Shown here: positions 1 to 7,904 of the stretch, in pieces
Position numbering within the stretch: the first letter of the stretch is position 1
How the letters are laid out: every line of letters begins with the position of its first letter
The notes under the pieces: generated by a model
Seen by the model: the letters and a program-made list of their open reading frames with translations, nothing else
Databases searched by the model: none
Told to the model about the DNA's origin: nothing
Assembly (NCBI GenBank): GCA_035651655.1
Contig: DASRFG010000006.1
Location: forward strand, 62,001 to 126,000
DNA from: Terriglobales bacterium
Lineage (GTDB): Bacteria; Acidobacteriota; Terriglobia; Terriglobales; Acidobacteriaceae
DNA: 64,000 bases
Reading direction: 5' to 3'
Made by a program: the position numbers and the translations under genes

Positions 1-729
1 CCGCAAGAGGAAACCGCCGCGGTGCAGAAGCAACTCATCTCTGGCTACATCGAAGGTTTTTTACAACGTGAACACACCGGGCCCGAATACGCGGAAGAGT
101 TGATTATCACCCTCAAGAAATTCAATGGCGAGGGTGAAGAGTGCGATCCAGAGATCCTCAAGGGAGCGATTGAAGCGCTGTGCCGCGCGGCCGAGACTCG
201 CGAAGTACACGCTGCCAGCCATGGCGAATCGGTTGCGAAGTACGCGCGGTTGATCGGCCACGAGCTCGGCCTTTCTCCCGACGAGTTGTCAGATCTTACC
301 TATGCCGCCCGTGTTCACGATGTCGGAAAGATCTTTCTACCCGAAAAGATCTTGAACAAGCCTGGACCGTTAACTGACGACGAATATTATCTAGTGAAGA
401 TGCACCCCAAAGTCGGGGCCGAAATACTGGCGACTATTCCGCGCAGCGACCGTTATAGAGAATGGGTGGAGCACCATCATGAGGCATTCGATGGCAGCGG
501 GTATCCCGCTGCTCTGAGTGGCGAGCAGATCCCACTCGGCGCGCGCATTCTTCACGTGGCCGATGCATACGTAAACATGACCACTGACCAGCCCTTCGCA
601 GCCGCCCGCACTCCGGAAAAAGCCTTGGCGGAGCTGGATCGCCTGAGTGGGACCCAGTACGACGGCCTGGTCGTCAGGCTGCTGATGCGCCAGCTCAAAA
701 TCGAGCAGACACCAGCCCGAGGGAACTAA
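1..729 (+). CDS. HD-GYP domain protein, 5' end outside the window
   Basis: Probable cyclic-di-GMP phosphodiesterase output domain. The frame is open to the window edge; a GTG at 22 gives 235 residues, but the protein probably starts further left, perhaps with a receiver or sensor domain. Numbered from that GTG, the metal-binding HD pair is H99-D100 in the motif HDVGKI. The second signature, HHHEAFDGSGYP, lies at 151-162 and matches the HHExxDGxGYP element that defines HD-GYP within the HD superfamily. Residues 1-60 are a helical lead-in. All key residues seem present, so an active enzyme is likely; c-di-GMP specificity is inferred from the family. A hairpin follows the stop by two bases. Confidence 0.85.
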   Translation, partial: PQEETAAVQKQLISGYIEGFLQREHTGPEYAEELIITLKKFNGEGEECDPEILKGAIEALCRAAETREVHAASHGESVAKYARLIGHELGLSPDELSDLTYAARVHDVGKIFLPEKILNKPGPLTDDEYYLVKMHPKVGAEILATIPRSDRYREWVEHHHEAFDGSGYPAALSGEQIPLGARILHVADAYVNMTTDQPFAAARTPEKALAELDRLSGTQYDGLVVRLLMRQLKIEQTPARGN

Positions 730-731
730 GG

Positions 732-749
732 CCCAACTCTCAAGTTGGG
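732..749 (+). terminator. Hairpin just after the HD-GYP gene
   Basis: Inverted repeat CCCAACT/AGTTGGG (7 bp, loop CTCA) beginning two bases after the TAA at 727-729. There is no T tract, so it is either a weak terminator or an mRNA 3' end stabiliser. Confidence 0.4.
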
Positions 750-826
750 GCGAACAGCAGCCCAGCCTCTTGCATCCTACAACCGTGCTGCATACTGCAG
801 TCTTTGCTTGGTATGAAGGAGGACGA

Positions 827-1423
827 ATGTTCCGCAGAAGCTTGAAAGTGCTCGCCGTGATACTGGGACTGGCGCTGCTCGCCAGTGCACAGATCCCCGC
901 AGGTACGGTAGTTCCGGTGCGCGTTTCGTCAGAGATAAGTTCGGCCACAGCTAAACCTGGCGACACCTTCCAAGCCACGCTGGCGAAGGATTTAGTGGTG
1001 GACGGAAAGGTGATTGCGAAGAAGGGTACTCCAGTCTCGGGAAAAGTGACCGCAGCGAAACCCAGCGGCCGGCTGCATGCTCCCGGACAGCTCACGCTGC
1101 GGCTGACCTCAATCAGCCTGGGCGACCAGAACGTAGCTCTGAATACCACTGCTGTCCGCCAGCAAGGCAAGAGCCACACGCGCAGCAATGCTGAAAAGAT
1201 TGGCGGTGGTGCGGCGGCGGGCGCTGTGATCGGCGCCATTGCCGGGGGCGGCAAAGGCGCGGCTATTGGAACTATGGCTGGTGGCGCCGCGGGTACAGGC
1301 GTGGCCGCCTATACCGGGAAGCAGGAAGCCGTAGTGCCAGCCGAGGCGTTGCTTACGTTTAAGGTAACCGGGTCGGGAATGACCGCCTCGCGTACAAAAA
1401 CGTCCAAAACTAAAGCCCAGTAG
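827..1423 (+). CDS. Secreted glycine-zipper envelope protein
   Basis: 198 residues from the ATG at 827, which has a strong AAGGAGG site 5 nt upstream; an earlier in-frame start at 770 lacks one. The N-terminus (MFRRSLKVLAVILGLALLASAQ) is a signal peptide. The first half of the mature part is a beta-rich domain opening with IPAGTVVPVRVSSEI. It is followed by an Ala/Gly-rich zipper with GxxxG spacing (GGGAAAGAVIGAIAGGGKG onwards, about residues 124-155) that could insert into or lie along a membrane. A clear paralogue lies at 61125-61814. The exact function is unknown; a structural or stress role in the outer envelope is inferred from other glycine-zipper proteins. Confidence 0.8.
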   Translation: MFRRSLKVLAVILGLALLASAQIPAGTVVPVRVSSEISSATAKPGDTFQATLAKDLVVDGKVIAKKGTPVSGKVTAAKPSGRLHAPGQLTLRLTSISLGDQNVALNTTAVRQQGKSHTRSNAEKIGGGAAAGAVIGAIAGGGKGAAIGTMAGGAAGTGVAAYTGKQEAVVPAEALLTFKVTGSGMTASRTKTSKTKAQ

Positions 1424-1452
1424 TTTACTTCTGTGGCAAATATAATTTCACA

Positions 1453-1470
1453 GCCCGGCGCAAGCCGGGC
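1453..1470. terminator. Hairpin between convergent genes
   Basis: Perfect 7-bp stem GCCCGGC/GCCGGGC closed by a GCAA (GNRA) tetraloop, between the + gene ending at 1423 and the - gene ending at 1493. On the + strand a short T-rich stretch (TTGTTTT) follows six bases later. It could serve both directions. Confidence 0.55.
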
Positions 1471-1492
1471 CGTGCCTTGTTTTGCCCTGCTA

Positions 1493-1954
1493 TTAAGCTG
1501 GTCCCTTTAGCGCCTCCAGCACTTCTGCCGCGTGACCCTCAGCTTTGACCTTGGGAAACACACGGACGATCTTTCCGTCAGGGCCGATAATGAATGTCGT
1601 GCGTTCAATGCCCATCACTTTGTTGCCATACATATTTTTCTCTTTGATCACGCCGAAAGCGTCGCCGACCTTCTTGTCCACGTCGGACAAAAGTGTGTAA
1701 GGCAAGTCGTACTTCTCTTCAAATTTCTTCTGTCGCGCAGGCGGATCTGCGGAGATGCCGAGGATGACAGCGCCTGTCTTCTGCAGCTTTTTGTATGCGT
1801 CGCGGAACCCGCACGCTTCTATGGTTCAGCCGGGCGTATCGGCCTTGGGAAAGAAGAACAGCACTACAGTTTTGCCACGAAAATCCTTCAGCGATACCTG
1901 CTCGCCATTTTGGTCAGGTAAACTGAAATCAGGCGCTTTCTCATTGGCTTCCAT
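1493..1954 (-). CDS. bcp: PrxQ/Bcp peroxiredoxin, probable selenoprotein (TGA = Sec43)
   Basis: Thiol peroxidase of the Bcp/PrxQ family that reduces H2O2 and organic peroxides. Read from the ATG at 1954, it has 42 codons ending KADTPG, then TGA at 1826-1828, then 110 further codons in the same frame with no other stop, ending at 1493 (153 residues, the usual family length). The TGA sits exactly where the peroxidatic cysteine of TPGCT should be. The resolving cysteine is kept at residue 48 (TIEACGF). The PDFSLPDQNG start, GISADPP and TLLSD elements are all family-like. A SECIS-like hairpin follows the TGA. The simplest reading is selenocysteine insertion. The alternative is a one-base nonsense change (TGC or TGT to TGA) or a sequence error, leaving a two-piece gene. 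Upstream of the ATG only a weak GGGG-type ribosome site is visible. Confidence 0.8.
1797..1816 (-). promoter_or_regulatory. Candidate bacterial SECIS element
   Basis: On the minus strand, nine bases after the TGA of the peroxiredoxin gene, the sequence reads GCGT GCGG GTT CCGC G ACGC. It can form a 4+4 bp stem with one bulged G on the 3' side and a GTT apical loop starting 18 nt after the TGA. Bacterial SECIS elements lie inside the coding region just after UGA, with a G among the first loop bases and the loop roughly 16-37 nt away; this hairpin fits that description. The G+C-rich coding context means some pairing could be chance. Confidence 0.6.
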
Positions 1955-3290
1955 GTTTTCCCCTACCAGACCGGCCGGTTCAACACCGCAATCTTTATAT
2001 CGCATCGCCCGACGGACCGTCATCTGCCTCGCAATCGTCTTTGGATCCTTGGCCGTTCCTGTGCTGGCGCAATTCGGCCGCACTGCGCAACAGTCCAAAG
2101 GACCCCGGGCTATCGCGCTGGTGCAATTTACCGGCGGCAGCGCTCGTCTGCTGCCGATCGCCATCATGGTCAATGGCAAGTTCTATGACGCTGGCCTCTA
2201 CCATGCTGATCCTCGCCCTATGGCATTGGAGCCCGGGGTAGTTTATGAAGCCCAGCACAGTGGTGTTCCTGCTGGCCTGTTTACAGTTGGTCCTGCGGAG
2301 CAGATTAATGGTGTATGGGACGCACGCGGCGAATGGGAGCCGGCGGGCGCTGCTCAAGCAGCCAAGGCAGCGAAAGTGGAAGCACCGAAACGCCGCGACG
2401 ATGAAGATAAGCCGCCAGTATTGCGGCGGCCCGGCAGTTCGCCTCCCCAGGCGGCAAACCCTTCTCCGGAGAAACCTGCCCCTGCGTCCCCGCCGCCGCC
2501 GACCCCGAGCGCCTCACCAGCGCCAAATTCGCAGCCTGCCAGCTCGACCTCGACTGAGGATGATCCCAATCGTCCGGTGCTGCGTCGGGGTAAACAGCCA
2601 ATAGTCTCCGAGAAGCCATCGTCTGAGACCAAATTATCTGGTACTGCCGCACCCGCGGCGGCAGCTAATTCCGCGACTAAAGACACCGCTCCTGCACCGC
2701 GGAGCGCTCCCAAGCCGCAGCTGCTTCCCGCGATCTCCGACGCCGGTGGTCCCGAGTCCCGTTCATTTCTATGGCAGCTCAAGCCCGGAGAGGAGCGCGA
2801 CTTCACGAAAAAAATGCAGGGGTTCGCGCAAAGTGAAGTGGTCAAGTACGAAAAACTGCGAATGCCCAACTTCGTTTCCGCACAACTGACGCCGGGTGCT
2901 TTTCATGTGTTTGACGTTGATCTAAGCAACCAACCCGTTTTTATCTATATGACAACGGCGAATCTCTTCACTGGCTCCGCTGGCGCGAGCAGCCGCACTC
3001 GACAACGTCCCGCCCCTGGAACGGACTCGGGCGTTCAGGCCTACATTACGATTGTTGGAAAGATGGATCTCTACGGCGAGCTGCGACAGATCTTTTCCTC
3101 TGTAACCGACAGCCGCCACGCGGATGAGATTCCGCGATTAGAGCTGATTGATGCCGTGGATGCGGACGGCGACGGCCGCGGGGAGCTGCTCTTCCATGAG
3201 ATCTCCGATGCCGGCGCCGGCTACGCTATCTACCGCGTCACTCCTGACCGCCTGATAAAGCTATATGACAGCGCCGGGCCCGTAGACTGA
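1953..3290 (+). CDS. Secreted protein with Pro-rich linker, unknown function
   Basis: 445 residues from the ATG at 1953. That start overlaps, in the palindrome CATG, the start codon of the divergent peroxiredoxin gene; no better start precedes the signal peptide (core CLAIVFGSLAVPVLA). A globular part of about 100 residues comes next, then a long Pro/Ala/Ser-rich linker (about residues 125-260). A C-terminal domain of about 180 residues contains DAVDADGDGRGELLFHEI, an Asp/Gly-rich loop reminiscent of FG-GAP/VCBS calcium-binding repeats. I do not recognise the family. A secreted or outer-surface location is inferred. The start is the least certain part because no ribosome site is visible. Confidence 0.65.
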   Translation: MFSPTRPAGSTPQSLYRIARRTVICLAIVFGSLAVPVLAQFGRTAQQSKGPRAIALVQFTGGSARLLPIAIMVNGKFYDAGLYHADPRPMALEPGVVYEAQHSGVPAGLFTVGPAEQINGVWDARGEWEPAGAAQAAKAAKVEAPKRRDDEDKPPVLRRPGSSPPQAANPSPEKPAPASPPPPTPSASPAPNSQPASSTSTEDDPNRPVLRRGKQPIVSEKPSSETKLSGTAAPAAAANSATKDTAPAPRSAPKPQLLPAISDAGGPESRSFLWQLKPGEERDFTKKMQGFAQSEVVKYEKLRMPNFVSAQLTPGAFHVFDVDLSNQPVFIYMTTANLFTGSAGASSRTRQRPAPGTDSGVQAYITIVGKMDLYGELRQIFSSVTDSRHADEIPRLELIDAVDADGDGRGELLFHEISDAGAGYAIYRVTPDRLIKLYDSAGPVD

Positions 3291-3375
3291 CCGGCTACGT
3301 TCCAGCACGCTTCGATCTGAGGAGAACACGTGCCCGATTTTCTTTGGAAGCTTCGTCCTTTGGGGTGAGGATTTC

Positions 3376-4848
3376 CTAAGACAGCTTCTTTTCCAGCAGC
3401 TCATTAACCAGTCTGGGATTGGCTTGGCCCTTGGAGAGTTTCATCACCTGCCCGACAAAAAATCCCATCACCGTCTTTTTACCCGCCCGGTATTGCTCCA
3501 GCTGCTTGGGATTCGCCGCTATGACTTCGTCGATGATCTTGTCGATTGCAGCGCTGTCCGTGATCTGCTGCGGCTTTTCCTTTTCGTAAATGGCCGGGAA
3601 GTCCTGCCCGCGCTCAAATGCGAGGTCGTAAAGGTCCTTCAGCATCTTGCCGGAAATCGTGCCCGCCTCCACCAGGTCAGCCGACATCGCCACACCCTTC
3701 ATGGAGATGGGCGACTGTTCAATTTCCAGGCTTCGAGCTTTCAGCCGGCCCATCAGTTCGCTCTGCACAAGGTTCGCAACGCGCTTGGGATTTTTTGCCG
3801 CGCGCGCCGCTTCTTCGAACTGATCAGCCAATGACCTGGTCACGGTCAACACGCCGGCATCCTGCTCGGTGATGCCGAACTCGCTTACCATGCGTGCCCG
3901 GCGCGCCTCGGGCAGTTCCGGAAGCTGCTCTCGAATTTGAGCCTGCCATTTCGGGTCCACCACTAACGGCAGCAGATCAGGCTCGGGAAAGTAACGGTAA
4001 TCGTGGGCCTGCTCCTTGGAGCGCATTCCATAAGTCTTGCCCTCATTGGAATTGAAAAGCCGCGTTTCCTGGATTATCCGCCCCCCTGACTCGAGTACCT
4101 CGATGTGTCGTTCGATCTCATACTCCAGCGCCAGCCGTATAAAGCGAAATGAATTGACGTTCTTCACTTCAGTCTTGGTGCCGAACGCTTTCTGCCCCCG
4201 CGGACGCACGCTCACATTAGCGTCACAACGCAGCGACCCTTCCTCCATGTTCACGTCGCTCACGCCGGTGTAGAGGATGATCTCCTTCAGCCGCGTGAGG
4301 TATTCGTAAGCTTCGTCGGGAGAGGCGATGTCAGGTTCGCTGACGATCTCAATCAGCGGCACACCGCAGCGGTTGAGGTCCAGATAGGTCTTCTCAGACG
4401 AATCGGGAAAGCCCTCGTGCAGGCTCTTGCCTGCGTCTTCCTCCAAGTGAACGCGCGTGATGCCAATCTTCTTACGTCCGCCATTACTGGGAATCTCAAT
4501 GAAGCCATGCTCGGAGAGCGGCTTATCGTATTGTGAGATCTGGTATCCCTTGGGCAGGTCGGGATAGAAGTAGTTCTTTCGGGCAAAAATCGAGGTTTCG
4601 TTGATGCGGCAATTCAACGACATTGCCGCCAGCACCGCAAACTCCACCACCTTGCGATTGAGCACTGGCAGTGCGCCGGGCCAGCCCAGGCACACCGGAC
4701 AGGTGTTGCTGTTGGGAGTGGCGCCAAAGCGGGTGGAGCACGAACAGAAAATCTTGGTCGCTGTCAGAAGCTGGACGTGCACCTCGAGCCCAATGACGGG
4801 CTCATATCCCGAGGCCGCTGCAACCGTCCGTTCCGGCGTGGTTACCAT
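3376..4848 (-). CDS. gatB: Asp/Glu-tRNA amidotransferase subunit B
   Basis: Subunit of GatCAB, which converts Glu-tRNA(Gln) or Asp-tRNA(Asn) to the amide form. 490 residues, normal length. The GatB core has GLEVHVQL near residue 20, the zinc-site-like CSCSTRFG and CPVCLGWPG segments, and NYFYPDLPKGYQISQYD near residue 92. DVNMEEGSLRCDANVSV and the RYFPEPDLLPL stretch follow. The last 140 residues form the GatB/YqeY helical tail domain (VMGFFVGQVMK, ending ANPRLVNELLEKKL). gatA and gatC are not in the window. The ATG lies 8 nt after a TATAAT box and has no ribosome site, which points to leaderless or nearly leaderless transcription. A separate YqeY protein lies at 36981-37445. Confidence 0.97.
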   Translation of the reverse strand: MVTTPERTVAAASGYEPVIGLEVHVQLLTATKIFCSCSTRFGATPNSNTCPVCLGWPGALPVLNRKVVEFAVLAAMSLNCRINETSIFARKNYFYPDLPKGYQISQYDKPLSEHGFIEIPSNGGRKKIGITRVHLEEDAGKSLHEGFPDSSEKTYLDLNRCGVPLIEIVSEPDIASPDEAYEYLTRLKEIILYTGVSDVNMEEGSLRCDANVSVRPRGQKAFGTKTEVKNVNSFRFIRLALEYEIERHIEVLESGGRIIQETRLFNSNEGKTYGMRSKEQAHDYRYFPEPDLLPLVVDPKWQAQIREQLPELPEARRARMVSEFGITEQDAGVLTVTRSLADQFEEAARAAKNPKRVANLVQSELMGRLKARSLEIEQSPISMKGVAMSADLVEAGTISGKMLKDLYDLAFERGQDFPAIYEKEKPQQITDSAAIDKIIDEVIAANPKQLEQYRAGKKTVMGFFVGQVMKLSKGQANPRLVNELLEKKLS

Positions 4849-4856
4849 AAACAGTG

Positions 4857-4862
4857 ATTATA
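4857..4862 (-). promoter_or_regulatory. -10 box directly ahead of gatB
   Basis: Perfect TATAAT on the minus strand with 8 nt between it and the gatB ATG. A normal start point about 7 nt downstream would fall at the ATG. No good -35 hexamer is seen. Confidence 0.45.
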
Positions 4863-4880
4863 TCGTGGGGTAGCGGCCGG

Positions 4881-5540
4881 TTATTTCGTGCCGGACCCGA
4901 CATTCAAGTACTTATCCAGCGGGACCTCGAAGTAGAGAAGTTCGCCGCCTTTGGCGTTATGCGCCCCGGTCACATCCACAACTGCTCCGGTCAAGGGGGT
5001 GGAGATTCCCTCCAGATCAAAAAAAACAAATCCCGCCCGGGTGGAGTGGGGCTCCACGGCACGGGCGGCAAACTGCGCGCGATCAAGCTCATCTCGAACT
5101 TGTTGGCTCACGGTTCCCTTCATCTTCCCGCGGGGCCAGGGCAGTGGATTAACTCTGGGGCGGTCGTTGCGTTGCGGATTGGATATCCGCCGATAGAGGT
5201 CATCGTTGGTGGCTGCCGTGATTTTTGTGCGGTGGGCGGTGATCAGCCGCACCTGCAGATCGGTGAACGTGATCGGCTCATCGCCGTCGTTGGTAACAAT
5301 CAGTCTTACTGGCAGCAGGTCGTGCTCACGATATGGCACAGAGAAGATAGCCTGCTTTTCAGGCGTGTCATAAGGATCAATGGCGATCGTGACCCGCTCG
5401 TCCTTGTGCTCGTCATGTGCCGGATAGGTCGCGGCAGGATGCACCTCAGGCACGACAAATTCTTTGGTCTTACCGACCGCGGCCAGGCAAAGCGAAATGC
5501 TGACCGCCACTGGCAGGGTTAAATACATTAGGGAACGCAT
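4881..5540 (-). CDS. Secreted protein of unknown function
   Basis: 219 residues from the ATG at 5540, preceded by GGAGG about 11 nt upstream; an in-frame ATG 18 nt earlier overlaps that site. The N-terminus MRSLMYLTLPVAVSISLCLAAVG is a signal peptide. The body is predicted to be beta-rich, with LLPVRLIVTNDGDEPITF, a pattern seen in immunoglobulin-like accessory domains that govern protein or metal contacts. A charged segment (about 120-160) follows and then FVFFDLEG. I do not recognise a named family. It lies in line with gatB, 32 nt ahead, but gatB seems to have its own promoter. Confidence 0.7.
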   Translation of the reverse strand: MRSLMYLTLPVAVSISLCLAAVGKTKEFVVPEVHPAATYPAHDEHKDERVTIAIDPYDTPEKQAIFSVPYREHDLLPVRLIVTNDGDEPITFTDLQVRLITAHRTKITAATNDDLYRRISNPQRNDRPRVNPLPWPRGKMKGTVSQQVRDELDRAQFAARAVEPHSTRAGFVFFDLEGISTPLTGAVVDVTGAHNAKGGELLYFEVPLDKYLNVGSGTK

Positions 5541-5598
5541 GTTCCGATTATCCTCCATCCGGCAGGCCCGCTCCATGCTTGTAGAATGGCCCTTACCC

Positions 5599-6924
5599 AT
5601 GTATTTCATTTACACACTGGCCTTGGCACTCTGGCTGCTCATAACCTCGCCTTACTGGTTATTTCAGATGCTGCGTCAGGGCAAGTATCGCGAGGGATTG
5701 CTGGAGAGGTTCGGGATGATACCCGGCCGGCTGCGCCCCGCGGCCGCAGACAACATTTGGGTTCATGCCGTCTCAGTGGGCGAGGTGATTGCGATCAGCG
5801 GTTTGGTCAATAAGCTACGCGAGCGGCATCCCGAAACTCAGATAGTGATCTCGACGACAACGGCTACGGGCCAGCGGCTTGCACGACAACGTTTCGGCGA
5901 CGCCAACGTCTTTTATTTTCCTCTGGATTTTCCCTTTGCGATACGTGCGTACTTGCGAGCGCTCCGGCCACGGCTGGTGGTGATCGCAGAGACAGAACTT
6001 TGGCCGAATTTTCTCCGGCTGGCGCACGCATCCGGCGCGCGCATCGCGGTGGTGAACGCCCGCATTTCCGACCGATCTTTTCCGGGATATCGGCGTATAA
6101 GGCGCTGGCTGGGCCGTGTCCTCCAGAATATCGATCTGATTCTGGCGCAAACAGAAGAGGACTATCGCCGCCTGCTGGCGATCGGCGCCTCCGCTGCCCG
6201 GACTGCTGTCGCTGGAAATCTGAAGTTTGACATTGCACTACCTGCCCCACCGCCGCTCATCGCGGAGCTGGAGTCTGCGTTTGAGCGCTCAAATGCCGGG
6301 CCGGTGCTGGTCTGCGGCAGCACGGTAGAGGGCGAAGAGCCGCTCCTGTTGCGGGCCTTCGAGATTGTGCTGGCCCGCTATCCGGATGCTGTCATGATTC
6401 TGGCGCCGCGCCATCCTGAGCGCTTCAAGAAAGTCGCCGAGCTGATCTCGTCGTTAGGAATCAAAAGTTGGCGGCGGTCACTCTGGGACCCAAATCAGCC
6501 AATTGCCGGCGGTGTTTTCCTCTTGGACAGCATTGGTGAGTTGGCTGCGGCATATTCGCTGGCTACCATCGCGTTTGTTGGGGGCAGCCTCGCCGAGCGG
6601 GGTGGGCACAACATCCTGGAAGCCGCGCAGCACGGCGCGCCGGTAATGGTCGGGCCACACACCGAGAATTTCCGCGAAATGGTCAATCTGTTCCGCGATT
6701 CCGGAGCGCTGAAGGTGGTCGGCGCCGCGGAGCTTCCACTGGTTTTTATGGACCTTCTCGCTGACGAGCAGCAACGCCGAATTCTGGGCCAGCGCGCGCT
6801 AGAGACATTGCGTTCACGATCGGGAGCAACCGAACGGACGCTCCAGTTGTTGGAGCCTCTGTTCCCTTCGTCCAGCGCAGAACCAGAGCCGGTTGCGGCC
6901 GGTAATTCTAACCGTCACCGATGA
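5599..6924 (+). CDS. waaA: 3-deoxy-D-manno-octulosonic acid transferase (Kdo transferase)
   Basis: Adds Kdo to lipid IVA at the inner face of the cytoplasmic membrane. 441 residues from the ATG at 5599, whose product starts with a membrane anchor (MYFIYTLALALWLLITSPYW). An ATG 24 nt upstream is possible; neither has a strong ribosome site. Family marks include WVHAVSVGEV, TELWPNFLRLA, VNARISDRSF, NLKFD, VCGSTVEGEEPLL, FVGGSLAERGGHNILEAAQHGAPVMVGPHT and the GT-B fold length. The stop overlaps the lpxK start by 4 nt (ATGA), so the two lipid A genes are translationally coupled. It diverges from the secreted-protein gene at 4881-5540 across about 58 nt. Confidence 0.95.
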   Translation: MYFIYTLALALWLLITSPYWLFQMLRQGKYREGLLERFGMIPGRLRPAAADNIWVHAVSVGEVIAISGLVNKLRERHPETQIVISTTTATGQRLARQRFGDANVFYFPLDFPFAIRAYLRALRPRLVVIAETELWPNFLRLAHASGARIAVVNARISDRSFPGYRRIRRWLGRVLQNIDLILAQTEEDYRRLLAIGASAARTAVAGNLKFDIALPAPPPLIAELESAFERSNAGPVLVCGSTVEGEEPLLLRAFEIVLARYPDAVMILAPRHPERFKKVAELISSLGIKSWRRSLWDPNQPIAGGVFLLDSIGELAAAYSLATIAFVGGSLAERGGHNILEAAQHGAPVMVGPHTENFREMVNLFRDSGALKVVGAAELPLVFMDLLADEQQRRILGQRALETLRSRSGATERTLQLLEPLFPSSSAEPEPVAAGNSNRHR

Positions 6925-7904
6925 TGCTGCCTGCTGCTAGTCTCCTCAGCTCGGTGTTTGCTGCAGGCGTGCGGGCGCGAAATGTGCTTTACGACCGCGG
7001 CAGTCTCCGTGCCCGTCATCTTGAAGGCCCGACTATCAGTGTCGGGAATTTGTCAGTGGGTGGCTCCGGCAAAACCCCCTTTGTCATTCTTCTCGGACAA
7101 TTGCTGAAGGCACGTGGCATTCCGTTTGATGTCCTCTCTCGCGGCTATGGGCGCAAGTCGCGGGGCGTGGCCTTGGTTGGTCCCGTTGGATCGCCGCTCG
7201 ATTTTGGTGACGAACCGCTGCTGATTGCGCGACGACTGGGGGTTCCTGTCGTCGTGGGAGAGGACCGGTACGAAGCAGGACGCTTCGCTGAGCGAAAGTT
7301 CGGGCCGCAATTTCACCTGCTCGACGATGGTTTCCAGCACCGCAGCCTGGCTCGAGAGTTTGAAATTGTGATGGTCACTGCCGCCGACGCTCGCGATCGC
7401 CTGCTGCCCGCTGGCCGCCTGCGCGAGCCACTTACCTCCTTACAGCGCGCGGATGCTGTGGTGCTTACTGCAGCGGCTCAAGCTTCCGACTTTCCTGTTG
7501 AAGGAAAGATGGTCTGGCGCGCGCCCAGGGGCATTCTGCCTCCTAAAGACGTGCCCCATAATCCAGTGGCATTTTGCGGCATCGCTCGCCCAGAGAGTTT
7601 TTTCGTGCAGCTGCGAATGGCAGGAATCGGGCCTGCTGCCGAAGCCAGTTACGGCGATCATCATCACTACAGCGAGGCCGACGTCCGCGAGCTGCTTAGG
7701 CTGCGGGAGCAGAGCGAGGCCGGGGGATTCGTTACCACCGAGAAAGACGAAATCAATCTAGGGACATTGCGCTCGCAGCTCGAGCCGCTTGCGGTAGTAT
7801 CGGTGAAGATGGAACTGGTGAACAGCGCTGCCGCAATAGATTCCATGTTGGCAAAAATTGAAGAGCGACGCCGAAGCCGGAGAGCCAGCCCAGTAAAGAT
7901 CTAG
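6921..7904 (+). CDS. lpxK: Tetraacyldisaccharide 4'-kinase
   Basis: Phosphorylates the 4' position of the lipid A disaccharide using ATP, just before Kdo transfer. 327 residues. The P-loop GGSGKT is at residues 47-52 in the family context SVGNLSVGGSGKTP. LSRGYGR, a DEPLLIARRLGVPVVVGEDR segment and the conserved LLDDGFQH motif (about residue 132) all match LpxK. Two adjacent ATGs (6921 and 6924) overlap the waaA stop. The stop codon at 7902-7904 directly abuts the stop of the convergent hydrolase gene, with no bases between them. Confidence 0.96.
   Translation: MMLPAASLLSSVFAAGVRARNVLYDRGSLRARHLEGPTISVGNLSVGGSGKTPFVILLGQLLKARGIPFDVLSRGYGRKSRGVALVGPVGSPLDFGDEPLLIARRLGVPVVVGEDRYEAGRFAERKFGPQFHLLDDGFQHRSLAREFEIVMVTAADARDRLLPAGRLREPLTSLQRADAVVLTAAAQASDFPVEGKMVWRAPRGILPPKDVPHNPVAFCGIARPESFFVQLRMAGIGPAAEASYGDHHHYSEADVRELLRLREQSEAGGFVTTEKDEINLGTLRSQLEPLAVVSVKMELVNSAAAIDSMLAKIEERRRSRRASPVKI

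Noticed and set aside
391-1254. Long open frame on the minus strand (287 codons)
   Set aside because: Antisense to the HD-GYP and glycine-zipper genes, low-complexity Ala/Pro/Ser composition, no recognisable domain.
1493-1705. Separate 70-residue gene starting at a TTG
   Set aside because: It is the C-terminal part of the peroxiredoxin, in frame with the part before the TGA; treating it as its own gene ignores the family alignment.
1755-1952. Upstream extension of the + strand secreted-protein frame
   Set aside because: It runs antisense through the peroxiredoxin codons, lacks a signal peptide at its start and has no ribosome site; the part from 1953 is the plausible gene.
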